From Akkermansiaceae bacterium (lineage in GTDB: Bacteria; Verrucomicrobiota; Verrucomicrobiia; Verrucomicrobiales; Akkermansiaceae): a stretch of DNA of 35,161 nucleotides. The position numbers and the translations under genes were made by a program. The stretch is taken from assembly GCA_025457665.1 (NCBI GenBank), contig JALOTY010000037.1, positions 1 through 35,161 on the forward strand, given 5' to 3'. Numbering within the stretch: position 1 is the stretch's first letter; the number at the start of each line of letters is the position of its first letter. Positions 7,365 to 16,387 of this stretch are shown one piece after another. The notes below the pieces were generated by a model, which saw only the letters and a list, made by a program, of their open reading frames with translations, was not told where the DNA came from and did not search any database.

Positions 7365-7915
7365 CGAGGATGATTCTCAAGTTTTTCAACGAGGCACTTC
7401 CGGAGGACTTGTCGCAAGCGATGCAAAGTCACTCGCAGGCCCGCCGGGGAACGCCCGTTTCGCTCCGCGCATTCGTCCACGGAATAGCCTTCGGCATAAC
7501 GCTCGATCACCAGCCCCCGATGCGCCTGCGGTAGAGCGTCCAGACACTGTCGCAGCGCTTCGCTGCGGCCGAAGTTGGCACACACCTCATCCGGCATCCC
7601 GGCGAAATGATCCCCGATCAATTCCGCCACCTCATCTTCGAAAACGAGCCACGCGTCACCGCGTCTTTCCTTCATCACCGCCAGCACTTCCCAGCGCGCC
7701 ACGGCAAAGGCCCATGCCTTGAAATTCGTCCCCGGAGCGAAGCTTTCCCGCTTTCTCCAAAGCACGATGTTGCAACGCTGCACGATGTCCTCCGCCTCAC
7801 GGTCCGCCGGTGACAGGCAGAGCACATAGGCCAGCAGCGCCCCTTGCAGCTCGGTGATCGAGCGCACGAATTCCTCGTCCGCATCTGCGGCCGGACCCGA
7901 TTGCGGTGCGGACAT
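7361..7915 (-). CDS. ECF-family RNA polymerase sigma factor
   Basis: 184 residues from the chosen start. The sigma-2 region runs from LQGALLAYV through EAEDIVQRCNIVLW to FKAWAFAVARWEVL. The sigma-4 region (LDALPQAHRGLVIERYAEGYSVDECAERNGRS...) carries the helix-turn-helix. It resembles the planctomycete/verrucomicrobial ECF group that pairs with FecR-LamG proteins. Start: MSAPQ at 7915 has a GAGG 9 bases upstream. In-frame Met codons also exist at 7930 and 7972, so the N-terminus is uncertain by up to about 20 residues. The stop overlaps the anti-sigma gene start (ATGA). It probably directs its own operon and perhaps other glycan-use genes; I could not identify a matching promoter motif upstream. 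Confidence 0.88.
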   Translation of the reverse strand: MSAPQSGPAADADEEFVRSITELQGALLAYVLCLSPADREAEDIVQRCNIVLWRKRESFAPGTNFKAWAFAVARWEVLAVMKERRGDAWLVFEDEVAELIGDHFAGMPDEVCANFGRSEALRQCLDALPQAHRGLVIERYAEGYSVDECAERNGRSPAGLRVTLHRLRQVLRKCLVEKLENHPR

Positions 7916-8033
7916 TGGTAGGGGCCTCATGGCGGCAACTTTGGGCAGGCGCTTCACCAACCCACCACGCATCCCTACAGCAAAATCCCCCACCGATGTT
8001 AGCAGGGAAATCGGGAAAATACCGGAGCCGCCT

Positions 8034-9221
8034 TCAGTTTCCCCTTTCCCGACGCGCCTCAGCCTCCAGCAGCTTGGCGAGCAGTTCCAGAGCGATCGGC
8101 GTCCCATCATGGATCAGAAGCACATCGTCCGGTCGGGGATTTTCACTCAAGGCCCGGACGATCTTCGCCACGTCCCTTTCCACCGTGTCATAGCCCCGGC
8201 GCGTCCAGGCCACCACCTCCAGCCCGAGTTCATGGGCGAAAGGATGGGTAAAGCCATTGCGATGCCCCACCGGCGCTCGAAACCAGCGCGGCGTCACCCC
8301 GGTGATTTCCTCGATCGCCCGCTGGCCCTCACGGATCTCCCATCGCGTCCGCCACGGTCCCAGCCCCCACATCCATGCCTGCGGGTGGCTCATCGTGTGA
8401 TTTCCCAGTTCATGCCCGCGCCGGATGATCTCGCGGGCCAATTCAGGATGACGTCGCACCTTTTCCCCGATCACGAAAAACACCGCCTTGCGACCATGCC
8501 GATCCAGCAAATCTAGCAGCCCCGGCGTGACCTCAGGATCCGGGCCGTCATCGATCGTCAGCACCCGCCCCCCCGCCGATCGGCACAACACTTCCCCGAA
8601 CCCGCAGGATCGCGGTCGGAATGTCACCCAGCACCAGGCCCCTCCCAACATCAAACCCACCGCCAGTCCCATCTGCCATCCCCAACGCAGCCAGACGAGG
8701 AGCATCCCGACATGCGCGAGTAGGAACATCGAAATCCTCCACACCACCCCCGCCCAGCCCGCCACCCGCATGATCCGCCACCAAAGAAGCCCCAGTATTC
8801 CCAACCCCTGCAAGAGCATCATCGCCCACCACATCCCCGCCGTCACCCGCAGCAAGCCGCCGTCCTGCCCCATGGCCCAGATCGACCACAGCGTCGGCAA
8901 AACCGACCAGCACCACCATGCCCGCACCGGCCGACTCACCCCAAGGGCGAAAGCGAGCCCATGAAGCAGCAGCCAGAACCCCGGCCACACGGCCAGCCAG
9001 GCCACCCACGGCCCACCCAAACGCCACAGGAAATCAAACACCGCCACCCACGCCACCCACGGAATCAGCAAGCCAAGCGCCAGCCACTCCCCACGGTGCA
9101 TGCCCACCTCAGCACTCGGCAAGACGGCATCGGCCGCCCGAGCCTCATCCGCCCCACCCATCAGGCGAAACGCCGGCGTCGCCGCCCGACTCGCCCCTTT
9201 CCCCAGAAACCGGAAGCTCAT
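8034..9221 (-). CDS. Polytopic membrane polysaccharide deacetylase (NodB domain)
   Basis: 395 residues. Residues about 45-205 are very hydrophobic and Trp-rich with about six membrane segments. Residues about 218-395 form a NodB / CE4 deacetylase domain. Motif 1 is TIDDGPD with Asp224/Asp225, metal ligands are His275 and His279 in NHTMSH, motif 3 is RAPVGH (Arg315) and the last catalytic region is LLIHDGT (His371). All core residues are present, so it should be an active metal-dependent N- or O-deacetylase. The start at 9221 overlaps the acyltransferase stop by 4 bases; a longer frame upstream overlaps that gene heavily and was not used. Pairing with an LpxL-type acyltransferase points to remodelling of a cell-envelope glycolipid or of the exported polysaccharide. 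Which substrate is unknown. Confidence 0.9.
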   Translation of the reverse strand: MSFRFLGKGASRAATPAFRLMGGADEARAADAVLPSAEVGMHRGEWLALGLLIPWVAWVAVFDFLWRLGGPWVAWLAVWPGFWLLLHGLAFALGVSRPVRAWWCWSVLPTLWSIWAMGQDGGLLRVTAGMWWAMMLLQGLGILGLLWWRIMRVAGWAGVVWRISMFLLAHVGMLLVWLRWGWQMGLAVGLMLGGAWCWVTFRPRSCGFGEVLCRSAGGRVLTIDDGPDPEVTPGLLDLLDRHGRKAVFFVIGEKVRRHPELAREIIRRGHELGNHTMSHPQAWMWGLGPWRTRWEIREGQRAIEEITGVTPRWFRAPVGHRNGFTHPFAHELGLEVVAWTRRGYDTVERDVAKIVRALSENPRPDDVLLIHDGTPIALELLAKLLEAEARRERGN

Positions 9222-10147
9222 GACTCGCCCCCTTTCCTTCGGGTGAAAACCGGCTCGAAGACCGACCACTCGACCCATCGCTCCCGGATCACCCCATGCA
9301 GCGCCTTGGCCCAAGGTTCCGCGCCGGGATCCACTCCTCGTTTCCTCGGCGGCAGTTCCAGCTTCGGCATCACTTTGACCCGATACCGCCGCCAGCCGTC
9401 GCGCAGGATGAACAAGGGGTAAACCGGCGCATCGGTGAGCCGCGCCAGCATCAAGGGCCCGCGCGGCAGATTCATCATCAACCCCGGCTCCACTTCCACT
9501 TCCATGCCCGAAACCTCGAAAACCACCCGGTCCCCCTGCACCGCCACCACCATCCCCTCCCTCAGCAACCGCGCCAGCTCGACGCCCAGCATCTCCCCAC
9601 CCTCGTTGTAAAGCGTGCGGAAATTCGGATGACTCGCTTCTTTCCTCCGCAGTTCCGCCTCCTTGATCCGCTGCATCTCCGGCTCCCGCTCCGGCGCTCG
9701 TACGGCATACACCGTACGTCCGAACATCCCCGAAAACAAAGGCGCAGCCATATCATAGTTCCCCATGTGCGCCGTCAGCACCAGGCACCCTTCCGATTTC
9801 GCCGCCAGTTCATCGAAATGCTCCAACCCTTCGATCGCCCAGTCCACTCCCCCCGTTCCCGTTTCCACCCTCATCGCATCCACATACACCGCGGCAAAAT
9901 GGTGAAACACCCGCCATGCCCCCACCCAAGCCCGCCAATAACCCCACCCGGGAAACAGGGCCCGCAGGTTTCCCATCACCGCAAGCCGCTGCCGTCCCGC
10001 CACCAGAAAAAACATCCCCGTCCACCCCACGACCAAGACCGGTTCCAGAAACCACGGAGCCGACCTCAGCCCGCGCAACAGAAAACGCGTCGGCAAGTCC
10101 CCGAAGACTCCGACCCTCCGCCACCAGCCTGACCCTTCTTCAGCCAT
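9218..10147 (-). CDS. LpxL/HtrB-type lysophospholipid acyltransferase
   Basis: 309 residues, near the normal length for the lipid A late-acyltransferase family. The defining H-x4-D catalytic motif is HMGNYD (His127, Asp132 from the ATG start). A hydrophobic N-terminal segment (about 33-50) would anchor it to the inner membrane. Later blocks such as VVAVQGDRV and NLPRGPLMLAR match the acyl-CoA/ACP transferase fold. The first codon of the longer frame is GTG at 10150; the adjacent ATG at 10147 was chosen. Members add secondary acyl chains to lipid A, and others acylate ornithine or glyco-lipids. It is followed, with a 4-base overlap, by the membrane deacetylase, so both probably act on the same envelope lipid. 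Confidence 0.88.
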   Translation of the reverse strand: MAEEGSGWWRRVGVFGDLPTRFLLRGLRSAPWFLEPVLVVGWTGMFFLVAGRQRLAVMGNLRALFPGWGYWRAWVGAWRVFHHFAAVYVDAMRVETGTGGVDWAIEGLEHFDELAAKSEGCLVLTAHMGNYDMAAPLFSGMFGRTVYAVRAPEREPEMQRIKEAELRRKEASHPNFRTLYNEGGEMLGVELARLLREGMVVAVQGDRVVFEVSGMEVEVEPGLMMNLPRGPLMLARLTDAPVYPLFILRDGWRRYRVKVMPKLELPPRKRGVDPGAEPWAKALHGVIRERWVEWSVFEPVFTRRKGGES

Positions 10148-10282
10148 CACTCCGCAGCTTCAAATCCCATGGGAGCATCACCCTTTTTCCGCATGGCCAC
10201 GAAACTACCCTCCGCCACCGCCTGCGCTCAAGCGACGATTCCACGTCACGAGTCCACCCCGAACCATTTCCCCATTTCACCC

Positions 10283-11632
10283 TCAGTCCTTGACCGCCCG
10301 ACCCGCACAAATCCGGCACAACACCTCGCGGAAATCATCCAGTCGCAAAGGCTTCGCCAGAAAACCATCCATCCCCGCTTCGAAACACCTTTCGCGGTCC
10401 GCCGGACTGGCATTCGCCGTCAGCGCGATGATCTGCAAGCCTCCCCCGATCCCCATCGCCCGGATCTGCCGCGTTGCCTCCAGACCGTCCATCTCCGGCA
10501 TCTGCATGTCCATGAAGATGAGATCATAGCTTTTCGCAGCCACCCGCTCCAAGGCCTCGATCCCGGATGAGGCGACATCCGCATGACGTCCCAGTTTCCT
10601 CAGAAAACGCAGCGCCACGGTTTGATTGATCGCATTGTCCTCCACTAACAGAATCTCCAGCTCGGGCACCGGAGGATCGCATTCCCCGCCTGCACGGACG
10701 TCCCGGTCCGCCGCCGCACGCTCCACTGCCAACGGGAGACCGAACACCAGGTCACAGGTGAAGACACTGCCCTCACCCGGCGTGCTGCTCACGGAAACAT
10801 CCCCTTCCATCGCCCGCGCCAGACGCCTCACAATCGCCAGACCCAGCCCCGTGCCACCAAATCTCCGGGTGATCGAACTCTCCCCCTGAGAAAACGGCTC
10901 AAACAGCGATCCCATCACCTCCGGCGAAATACCGATCCCGCTGTCCGCCACCGTCAACCTGAGCCGGAATCGGCCTCCCTCCCACGCCATCCCATGAGCT
11001 TCCACACGGATCGACCCGGCAGGCGTGAACTTCAAGGCATTCGATAGCAGGTTTCCCAGAATCTGCCCCAAACGCAGGCTGTCCCCCATGACCACCTGGG
11101 GGAGATGGTGGAACTGCCAGCTCAGATCGATGCCACGCCCCGCAGCCGTTGGCAGGTGGGTGTGGAGGACCAATTCCAATTCCGCCGCCAGGTCAAACCT
11201 CACGCGCTCGATCTCAAGATGTCCGGCCTCGATCTTCGAAAAATCCAACAGGTCATTCACCAGCGCCAGAAGGATCTCCCCACTCTGCCGCAAAAGACCC
11301 AGATGATGACGTTGCCCGTCGTCGTGCATTTCCATCTGCAACAACTCGGAAAGCCCGAGAATCCCATTCAGGGGCGTGCGGATCTCATGGCTGATCGTCG
11401 CCAGGAAATCCGCCTTGGCACGGACGGCTGCCTCCGCGCGGCCGAGGGCCGATTCCAGATCCGCCGTCCTCGCCTCCACCAGTTTTTCCAAATCCTCCGC
11501 CTGCCTGCGGAGCTGCTCATTCGCCGAGAAAAGTTCGAGACTCTTCTGCTCTAACAGCCCCTCGGCCTCCTTGCGCGCCCGGCGCTCGCGATCGAGCCGG
11601 CGCTGCCACCTGCCATCGCTTTCCTCATTCAT
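10283..11632 (-). CDS. Soluble hybrid histidine kinase (H-NOX partner)
   Basis: 449 residues. An N-terminal coiled coil (about 8-75) is followed by the HisKA domain with phospho-acceptor His82 in [13 protein letters not shown]. The HATPase domain contains [17 protein letters not shown] and [12 protein letters not shown]-terminal receiver domain (about 324-445) has Asp375 in [11 protein letters not shown] and the acidic pair in VEDNAINQ. There is no membrane segment, PAS or GAF input domain, so the signal should come from a separate protein. The gene starts inside the stop of the H-NOX gene (ATGA, 11629-11632), the arrangement of H-NOX-associated hybrid kinases, which relay through an HPt protein to a response regulator. 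No HPt gene is seen in the window. Confidence 0.93.
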   Translation of the reverse strand: MNEESDGRWQRRLDRERRARKEAEGLLEQKSLELFSANEQLRRQAEDLEKLVEARTADLESALGRAEAAVRAKADFLATISHEIRTPLNGILGLSELLQMEMHDDGQRHHLGLLRQSGEILLALVNDLLDFSKIEAGHLEIERVRFDLAAELELVLHTHLPTAAGRGIDLSWQFHHLPQVVMGDSLRLGQILGNLLSNALKFTPAGSIRVEAHGMAWEGGRFRLRLTVADSGIGISPEVMGSLFEPFSQGESSITRRFGGTGLGLAIVRRLARAMEGDVSVSSTPGEGSVFTCDLVFGLPLAVERAAADRDVRAGGECDPPVPELEILLVEDNAINQTVALRFLRKLGRHADVASSGIEALERVAAKSYDLIFMDMQMPEMDGLEATRQIRAMGIGGGLQIIALTANASPADRERCFEAGMDGFLAKPLRLDDFREVLCRICAGRAVKD

Positions 11633-12168
11633 GCGATTTTCCGGATACGGAATCGGACCGAACCATCGCTTTCCGCATCGCCTCTCTCGATTTCATGAGG
11701 AACACCGAAATGCTTCACGCAACCTTCGATCAAGCCCTCGGCCAAATCCGCCAAATGCCGCTCGGACCGGTAGGTCAATTCCAAGACCCCGGGCTCGGGG
11801 CGCACCGCATCAAACCTCGGCAGCTCGGCATCGGGATAAAGCTTGCGCACCTCCACGTGAATCACATCCTCGATCGTGCCGAGGAAATCCAAGGGACAAC
11901 GGACCTGATCAAAAAACACCGGATAGAGCACCGCGAAACGCTCAAAGAGATGGCGCCCGAAGCCCTTCAGAACCTCCGGCACCGGAATCTCGGACATCGC
12001 GGAATAGCGAACCACCAGGGCCACCATCTCGGTATGCGGATAAGTTCCCACCGCCGTATACGCCCCATCGTGCGGCAGTCCGGCAGTGACGATGAGATCA
12101 TCCGCAAAGTCACCATCGTGACGGGCTTCGATCATTTCGAGGAATTCGGTGAAGACGATGCCTTTCAT
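11629..12168 (-). CDS. H-NOX (heme-NO-binding) sensor protein
   Basis: 179 residues, the normal size of a stand-alone H-NOX. The N-terminus MKGIVFTEFLEMIE and the block GAYTAVGTYP are typical. The proximal heme ligand is His104 in DVIHVEV, followed by YPDAELPRF with the heme-flattening proline. The propionate-binding YxSxR motif is YRSER at 133-137. Aligned without gaps from that motif to Thermoanaerobacter H-NOX, the O2-stabilising Tyr140 position is Leu142 here, which predicts NO selectivity rather than O2 binding. The start at 12168 was chosen because MKG is the conserved N-terminus. It regulates the kinase encoded immediately downstream (4-base overlap). It lies 85 bases after the flippase gene on the same strand, so it may be part of the EPS transcript. 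Confidence 0.93.
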   Translation of the reverse strand: MKGIVFTEFLEMIEARHDGDFADDLIVTAGLPHDGAYTAVGTYPHTEMVALVVRYSAMSEIPVPEVLKGFGRHLFERFAVLYPVFFDQVRCPLDFLGTIEDVIHVEVRKLYPDAELPRFDAVRPEPGVLELTYRSERHLADLAEGLIEGCVKHFGVPHEIERGDAESDGSVRFRIRKIA

Positions 12169-12253
12169 GGATGTTTCAGAAGGTTGGGAAAAGGAATGGA
12201 TGGGTTGGAGGAGTCTGGCGGACCACCCGCCGATGCCAAGGATGGAATGAGGA

Positions 12254-13759
12254 CTAAGGCGAGATGGGTTTTGTGATGTCCGCAATCACGCGTTTTCCGA
12301 GGTAAAGAAATGGAATCATGCACAGAAGACCGCGCCAGCCCAGCCCCACCATTCCCGTCGATGGTCCTGCCGGTGCCAACAGGGAAAGCCCGCCGAGAAT
12401 GGCCCCGAAAACCGCCAGCGGCAGCAAAGTGCCGCGCCAATGATGCCCGAGGTAGGAACCCACCGAGATCCCCAGCTTGCGAATGGTCAGCGGCACCACC
12501 CACAGCCACCCCACCAATGCCGTGGGAATCATCGTCCCCAAAGCCACACCCAACACTCCGAATCGATAGGCCAGGATCACGCTCAACACCACATTGGCAA
12601 TCGCATCCACCAGCGATATCGCCAGCAGCTTCTTCTCCTCACCACACATCATCAGCACCCGCTTCGAACACCCGCTGGTGAGCTGCGAACTGTAAACCGC
12701 AAACAACAGGGCTTGTCCCACCCACCAGGTCTCCCGGGCCACGACTTCCATTCCGGTCAGAAGCCGGATCAGGGGATCGAGATAAACCGCCGACAAAAGA
12801 TAACAGGGCGTCACCAGGAAAAAGGTCAGGCGCGAACTGCCTAACAGCAGATTCCGCAAACCCTCGCGATCACCCGTCGCATGCATCGCCGCCGCCGCCG
12901 GGGAAAGCACCTGTTGAAGCTGCGTGCTGAACAGGCCCAGCATCTCGCCCATCTTGTATCCGGCCTGATAGATCGCCACCAAGGCCACGCCCAGGGTCAG
13001 CGAAATGACCAGTTGATCGCTCTTCGCCATGAGCATGTTGCTGAAGGTGATGAGATACGCCGCCACCGAGAACCCCATTTGCGAACGCACACTCCGCCAT
13101 TCGAAAAACCGCGGCGCAAAGGAAACCCCGGGCAGGCGCCGGATCGCCACCACCGCCGCCACCAGATTCGGCAGAATGCTCGTCACCACGCTCACCAACA
13201 TCAGCCACGCCATGCTCCACTCCGCCTTCAGGCCCCAGTAAAGAAAGACGAAGTTCAACACCGTGGACAAGGTGCCCAGCCAGTTGGCAATATCGATCCG
13301 CTGCAAACCCCGCAGAATCTCGGGAAAAAGACCCAGCGGAAACATGAAGGCCAGACCGATGAAGAACACCACATAGGCCTGCCCGAAGGCCTCACGATCG
13401 GCCCCATCCACGCCCATCCGCACCAGAAAGGGCTCCCGGATCAGCAGAAACACCAGCAGCAGCGCCACCGCCATCGCGATGAAGGTCCAGAGGATCGTCG
13501 ATAACAATCGGCTCAGACCACTCAGGTCCCCGGTCGCCGTCTTCTCCGCCACCGCCTTCTGCGCCGTGAAGCCGAATCCGAAATCCAGCAGGATCCCGTA
13601 ACCGAAAAGCGACCATAGCAAAGCCCAGAAACCGAATTCCGCACCGCTGAACTCCTGGAACATCAATCGGAACAACACCAAACCCAGCAGCATGCGCACG
13701 ACCACGCCGGCGTAGCCACTCGCCGTCGTACTCCAGAAACGCTTCTGCCATTCGGCCAT
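12254..13759 (-). CDS. Polysaccharide flippase (Wzx/MOP superfamily)
   Basis: 501 residues with 12-14 hydrophobic segments along the whole chain, typical of the O-antigen / teichoic acid exporter type of the MOP superfamily. Supporting features are a charged start MAEWQKRFWS, TASGYAGVVVRM at the first helix and GYKMGEM in the middle. It moves undecaprenyl-linked glycan units from the cytoplasmic to the periplasmic face of the inner membrane. The start at 13759 leaves 10 bases after the upstream glycosyltransferase stop; the longer frame overlaps that gene and was rejected. It is the last glycan gene of the minus arm. The H-NOX and kinase genes follow after 85 bases with only a weak 5-bp hairpin between. 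Confidence 0.9.
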   Translation of the reverse strand: MAEWQKRFWSTTASGYAGVVVRMLLGLVLFRLMFQEFSGAEFGFWALLWSLFGYGILLDFGFGFTAQKAVAEKTATGDLSGLSRLLSTILWTFIAMAVALLLVFLLIREPFLVRMGVDGADREAFGQAYVVFFIGLAFMFPLGLFPEILRGLQRIDIANWLGTLSTVLNFVFLYWGLKAEWSMAWLMLVSVVTSILPNLVAAVVAIRRLPGVSFAPRFFEWRSVRSQMGFSVAAYLITFSNMLMAKSDQLVISLTLGVALVAIYQAGYKMGEMLGLFSTQLQQVLSPAAAAMHATGDREGLRNLLLGSSRLTFFLVTPCYLLSAVYLDPLIRLLTGMEVVARETWWVGQALLFAVYSSQLTSGCSKRVLMMCGEEKKLLAISLVDAIANVVLSVILAYRFGVLGVALGTMIPTALVGWLWVVPLTIRKLGISVGSYLGHHWRGTLLPLAVFGAILGGLSLLAPAGPSTGMVGLGWRGLLCMIPFLYLGKRVIADITKPISP

Positions 13760-13769
13760 AAACTTTTCT

Positions 13770-14924
13770 CTAACAGGGTTTCCCCGTTCCTCCGGATAAA
13801 AGCTTGCGATAAACCGCCACCGCCCCGGCGGCATGGGCGGACCAGGTAAAGCGACCCGCCCACCCGATGCCTTCACACTCGCGTCTCTCGCGCTCTTCCG
13901 GACTCATGGCGGCAAGTTTCGCCATCGCCGATTCCATGCTCGCTTCGTCCAGACCATCAAAGAGCAGCCCCGCAGGGCCCGCCACTTCCGGCAGACTGGT
14001 CGAATCCGCACAGGCGATCCTTGTTCCGCAGGCCTGCGCCTCCAGCAGAGGCAGACCGAAACCCTCCATCAGGGAGGGAAAGACCAGCGCCTCTGCGGCC
14101 GCATACCACAGTGGCAGATCCGCGTTGTCCACGAAACCCTCGAGCCGGATTCTTTCCCTCACCGGACTTTCGTCCACTGCCTTGCGAATCACCTCTTCCC
14201 CATGCCACGGCGCACCCGGCAGGATGAGTTCACCCTCGAAACCGCCGGTTTTCACGAGGCCTTCAAAAGCCCGAATCAAGCGCACATGGTTCTTCGCCGG
14301 ATGCTCAAGTCGGGCGACATAGAGAAAGAAGGGGCACTTCAGATTCTTGCTCTCGCGAAAAGCCACCACCGCTTCAGGAGAAGCAGGGCGGAACATCTGA
14401 TGGTCGATCCCGTTCGGCAGCACCGTGATGCGCTCCGCGGGCACCTTCATGAATCGATGAATGTCCGCTCCCGTCGTCTCGCTTACCGCAATGATATGTC
14501 CCACACGGCGGGCAATCCTCGGGACCACGCCACGACCGAAAAATCCACGGGCGAAATCATATTTCTCACGCAAGACAAAGGGGGCGCAGTCATGAATCGT
14601 CGCCACCTGCGGGACCGGACAACTCCATAGCATTCGCCGGTAGCTGGGGATATGCACGAGATCGATACCCCGGCGTTTCACAACCTCGTGAAAGCTTCTC
14701 TGATGCCAGACCAAATTGCCCAGTCCACCCGCCGCTTTTTGCGGGATCGATTCCCAGCGATCGCCCTTCAGCCACGGGAACAACGCCCTGTCCGCATCCA
14801 GCCCCGCCACATGCAATTCCACTTCCGGATGCTCGCGAACCATCGCATCCGCCAGCGAAATGACATATCTTCCGACACCGGAGCGACCGCCCTGAATCAT
14901 GCCCGCGGACAACAGAACCTTCAT
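13770..14924 (-). CDS. Glycosyltransferase family 4
   Basis: 384 residues, GT-B fold. The N-terminal domain opens MKVLLSAGMIQGGRSGVGRY with the Gly-rich acceptor loop. The C-terminal domain holds LPNGIDHQMF, YVARLEHPAKNH and the E-x7-E nucleotide-sugar motif in MEGFGLPLLE. This is a retaining transferase that probably adds a mannose- or rhamnose-like sugar from a nucleotide donor on the cytoplasmic side; the sugar cannot be told from sequence. The start MKVLL at 14924 overlaps the stop of the WecG-STAS-STAS gene by 4 bases, and the flippase follows after 10 bases. Its stop codon lies inside a TGTTAG hexamer (13770-13775). Confidence 0.92.
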   Translation of the reverse strand: MKVLLSAGMIQGGRSGVGRYVISLADAMVREHPEVELHVAGLDADRALFPWLKGDRWESIPQKAAGGLGNLVWHQRSFHEVVKRRGIDLVHIPSYRRMLWSCPVPQVATIHDCAPFVLREKYDFARGFFGRGVVPRIARRVGHIIAVSETTGADIHRFMKVPAERITVLPNGIDHQMFRPASPEAVVAFRESKNLKCPFFLYVARLEHPAKNHVRLIRAFEGLVKTGGFEGELILPGAPWHGEEVIRKAVDESPVRERIRLEGFVDNADLPLWYAAAEALVFPSLMEGFGLPLLEAQACGTRIACADSTSLPEVAGPAGLLFDGLDEASMESAMAKLAAMSPEERERRECEGIGWAGRFTWSAHAAGAVAVYRKLLSGGTGKPC

Positions 14925-16387
14925 GACACATGCTCTCCTTTCCACTCGGGAAGCACCTTGTCGAGACGCAGCAGCCCGATGATCTCACGAACCTCGGCCG
15001 AAGGGTGGGCGAGAAACATCCCTCCCCCTTGGGCCGACATCTTTTTCCAAATCCGGATCAAGCCGCCCACAGCACGACTGTCGATGAATCCCACTTTCGA
15101 AAGATCCAACACCAAGACCCCACCCTCACCGGCTTCGGCGACAGCAGACTCCAGTGATGCGATCATTTCATCATGATACACGGCATCCAGCGCCCGATCG
15201 AATGCTACCCATATCTCGCCGCCCGGCTTCGCTTCACGCCTTGCCACCGCCTGCCCGGCAGTCCGCAGTCTTTCCATGGCTTCAACGTCGCTATCCAGCA
15301 TCGTCACCAGACTGCTCATCCTGGAATCCTCCAGAGCACCTCGGAAAACCGCAGAAGGCTGAACCACAAACAAATCTTTCCCCGCCACCCGACACATCCG
15401 GATCAACAGGGCGAGCCGACCGAGACCCGAGCTGTCGATGAACGCAACCCTCGATGCATCCAGAAAGACAGCCTTGTCCACAAGCTCCGGCAAGGGCGCG
15501 CCCTCGAGTTCCGACTTTCTCAACTCACCCGCCCAGATCAGCCGCGTCACTTGCAGGGCCGCGGGCCGGAGAGGAGGAGGGTTGAGTTGGGCAAGTTCCA
15601 GAGCCCCTCGCCGACGTTGCGACCATGCCTGCACCAGCGCCGCGCGGACGAGGAAAACCAGGTCATGCCCATACCGCTTGGCCAGGCGCGAAGGATTCCC
15701 CGCCATCCGCCAGAACCACTCAAGCCCGGTTTTCTGCATCCATCGCGGCGCACGCTTCTGCTTGCCAGTGATGAAATCCAGACTCGCCCCCACGCCGATG
15801 CTCAGGGGGATCCCGCATTCCCGGTGGTGTGCGTAAATCCAGCGCTCCTGCTTCGGGCATCCCAGACAGGCCAGCAGAAGCTTGGCCCCGCTCGCACGCA
15901 TGCGTTCGCATAAAGCTTCGTTATCCCACTCGATCACCGCGCCAAACGGCGGCGAATCCACCCCCACCACTTGCAGTCCGGGATAGCGTTCCTCCGCAAT
16001 CTTTTTCGCCTCGATCAAGGTCTCAAGATCACTGCCAAAGAAATAAACCGGCAGCCCTTCCCGACCACAGATCTCAAGCAATCTCGGCACCATGTCCGAC
16101 CCCGCCACACGCTCTCTCAAGGCCTGGCCGAAAACCTTCGACAGCCACACCAGCGGCATGCCATCGCAAACCACCCGATCCGCGAAAAACACAATCTTTC
16201 GCAAGTCGGCATCCGCGTAGGCCTGGGTCGTGAAATCCACATTCGCCGTCACCAGGTAACGGCTCTCCCCGCCCTTCATCGCCTCACGGCAGAAATCGAG
16301 GGTTTCCTCAAGAGTTGTGTCATGAAAGGGCAGGCCTAACAGGACAGTCATCGGCGGTTCGCTGTGGGTGGCATTCATGACAGTCAT
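14921..16387 (-). CDS. WecG/TagA-type glycosyltransferase fused to two STAS domains
   Basis: 488 residues. The GT26 (WecG/TagA/CpsF) domain spans about 13-250. Signatures are LVTANVDF, then VVCDGMPLVW with the likely catalytic Asp75, FFGSD, LLACLGCPKQERW and IGVGASLDF..G. Normal family members stop near 240-260 residues. Here two STAS-like domains follow. The first (about 276-380) has FIDSSG at 316-321 with the switch serine Ser320. The second (about 391-488) has FIDSRAVG at 434-441, where the equivalent serine is Arg438. STAS domains with DSSG are targets of anti-sigma-type serine kinases. The fusion suggests direct control or docking of the enzyme, which normally adds a sugar to a lipid-linked intermediate. 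Both ends overlap neighbours by 4 bases. Confidence 0.9.
   Translation of the reverse strand: MTVMNATHSEPPMTVLLGLPFHDTTLEETLDFCREAMKGGESRYLVTANVDFTTQAYADADLRKIVFFADRVVCDGMPLVWLSKVFGQALRERVAGSDMVPRLLEICGREGLPVYFFGSDLETLIEAKKIAEERYPGLQVVGVDSPPFGAVIEWDNEALCERMRASGAKLLLACLGCPKQERWIYAHHRECGIPLSIGVGASLDFITGKQKRAPRWMQKTGLEWFWRMAGNPSRLAKRYGHDLVFLVRAALVQAWSQRRRGALELAQLNPPPLRPAALQVTRLIWAGELRKSELEGAPLPELVDKAVFLDASRVAFIDSSGLGRLALLIRMCRVAGKDLFVVQPSAVFRGALEDSRMSSLVTMLDSDVEAMERLRTAGQAVARREAKPGGEIWVAFDRALDAVYHDEMIASLESAVAEAGEGGVLVLDLSKVGFIDSRAVGGLIRIWKKMSAQGGGMFLAHPSAEVREIIGLLRLDKVLPEWKGEHVS

Noticed and set aside
6352..7373. Two overlapping plus-strand open frames of over 300 codons
   Set aside because: Both are shadows of the FecR-LamG gene, with no family motif and no plausible context.
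12217..12231. GGCGG/CCGCC inverted repeat between flippase and H-NOX genes
   Set aside because: A 5-bp stem with no U-tract is too weak to call a terminator, so it was not used to split the transcript.
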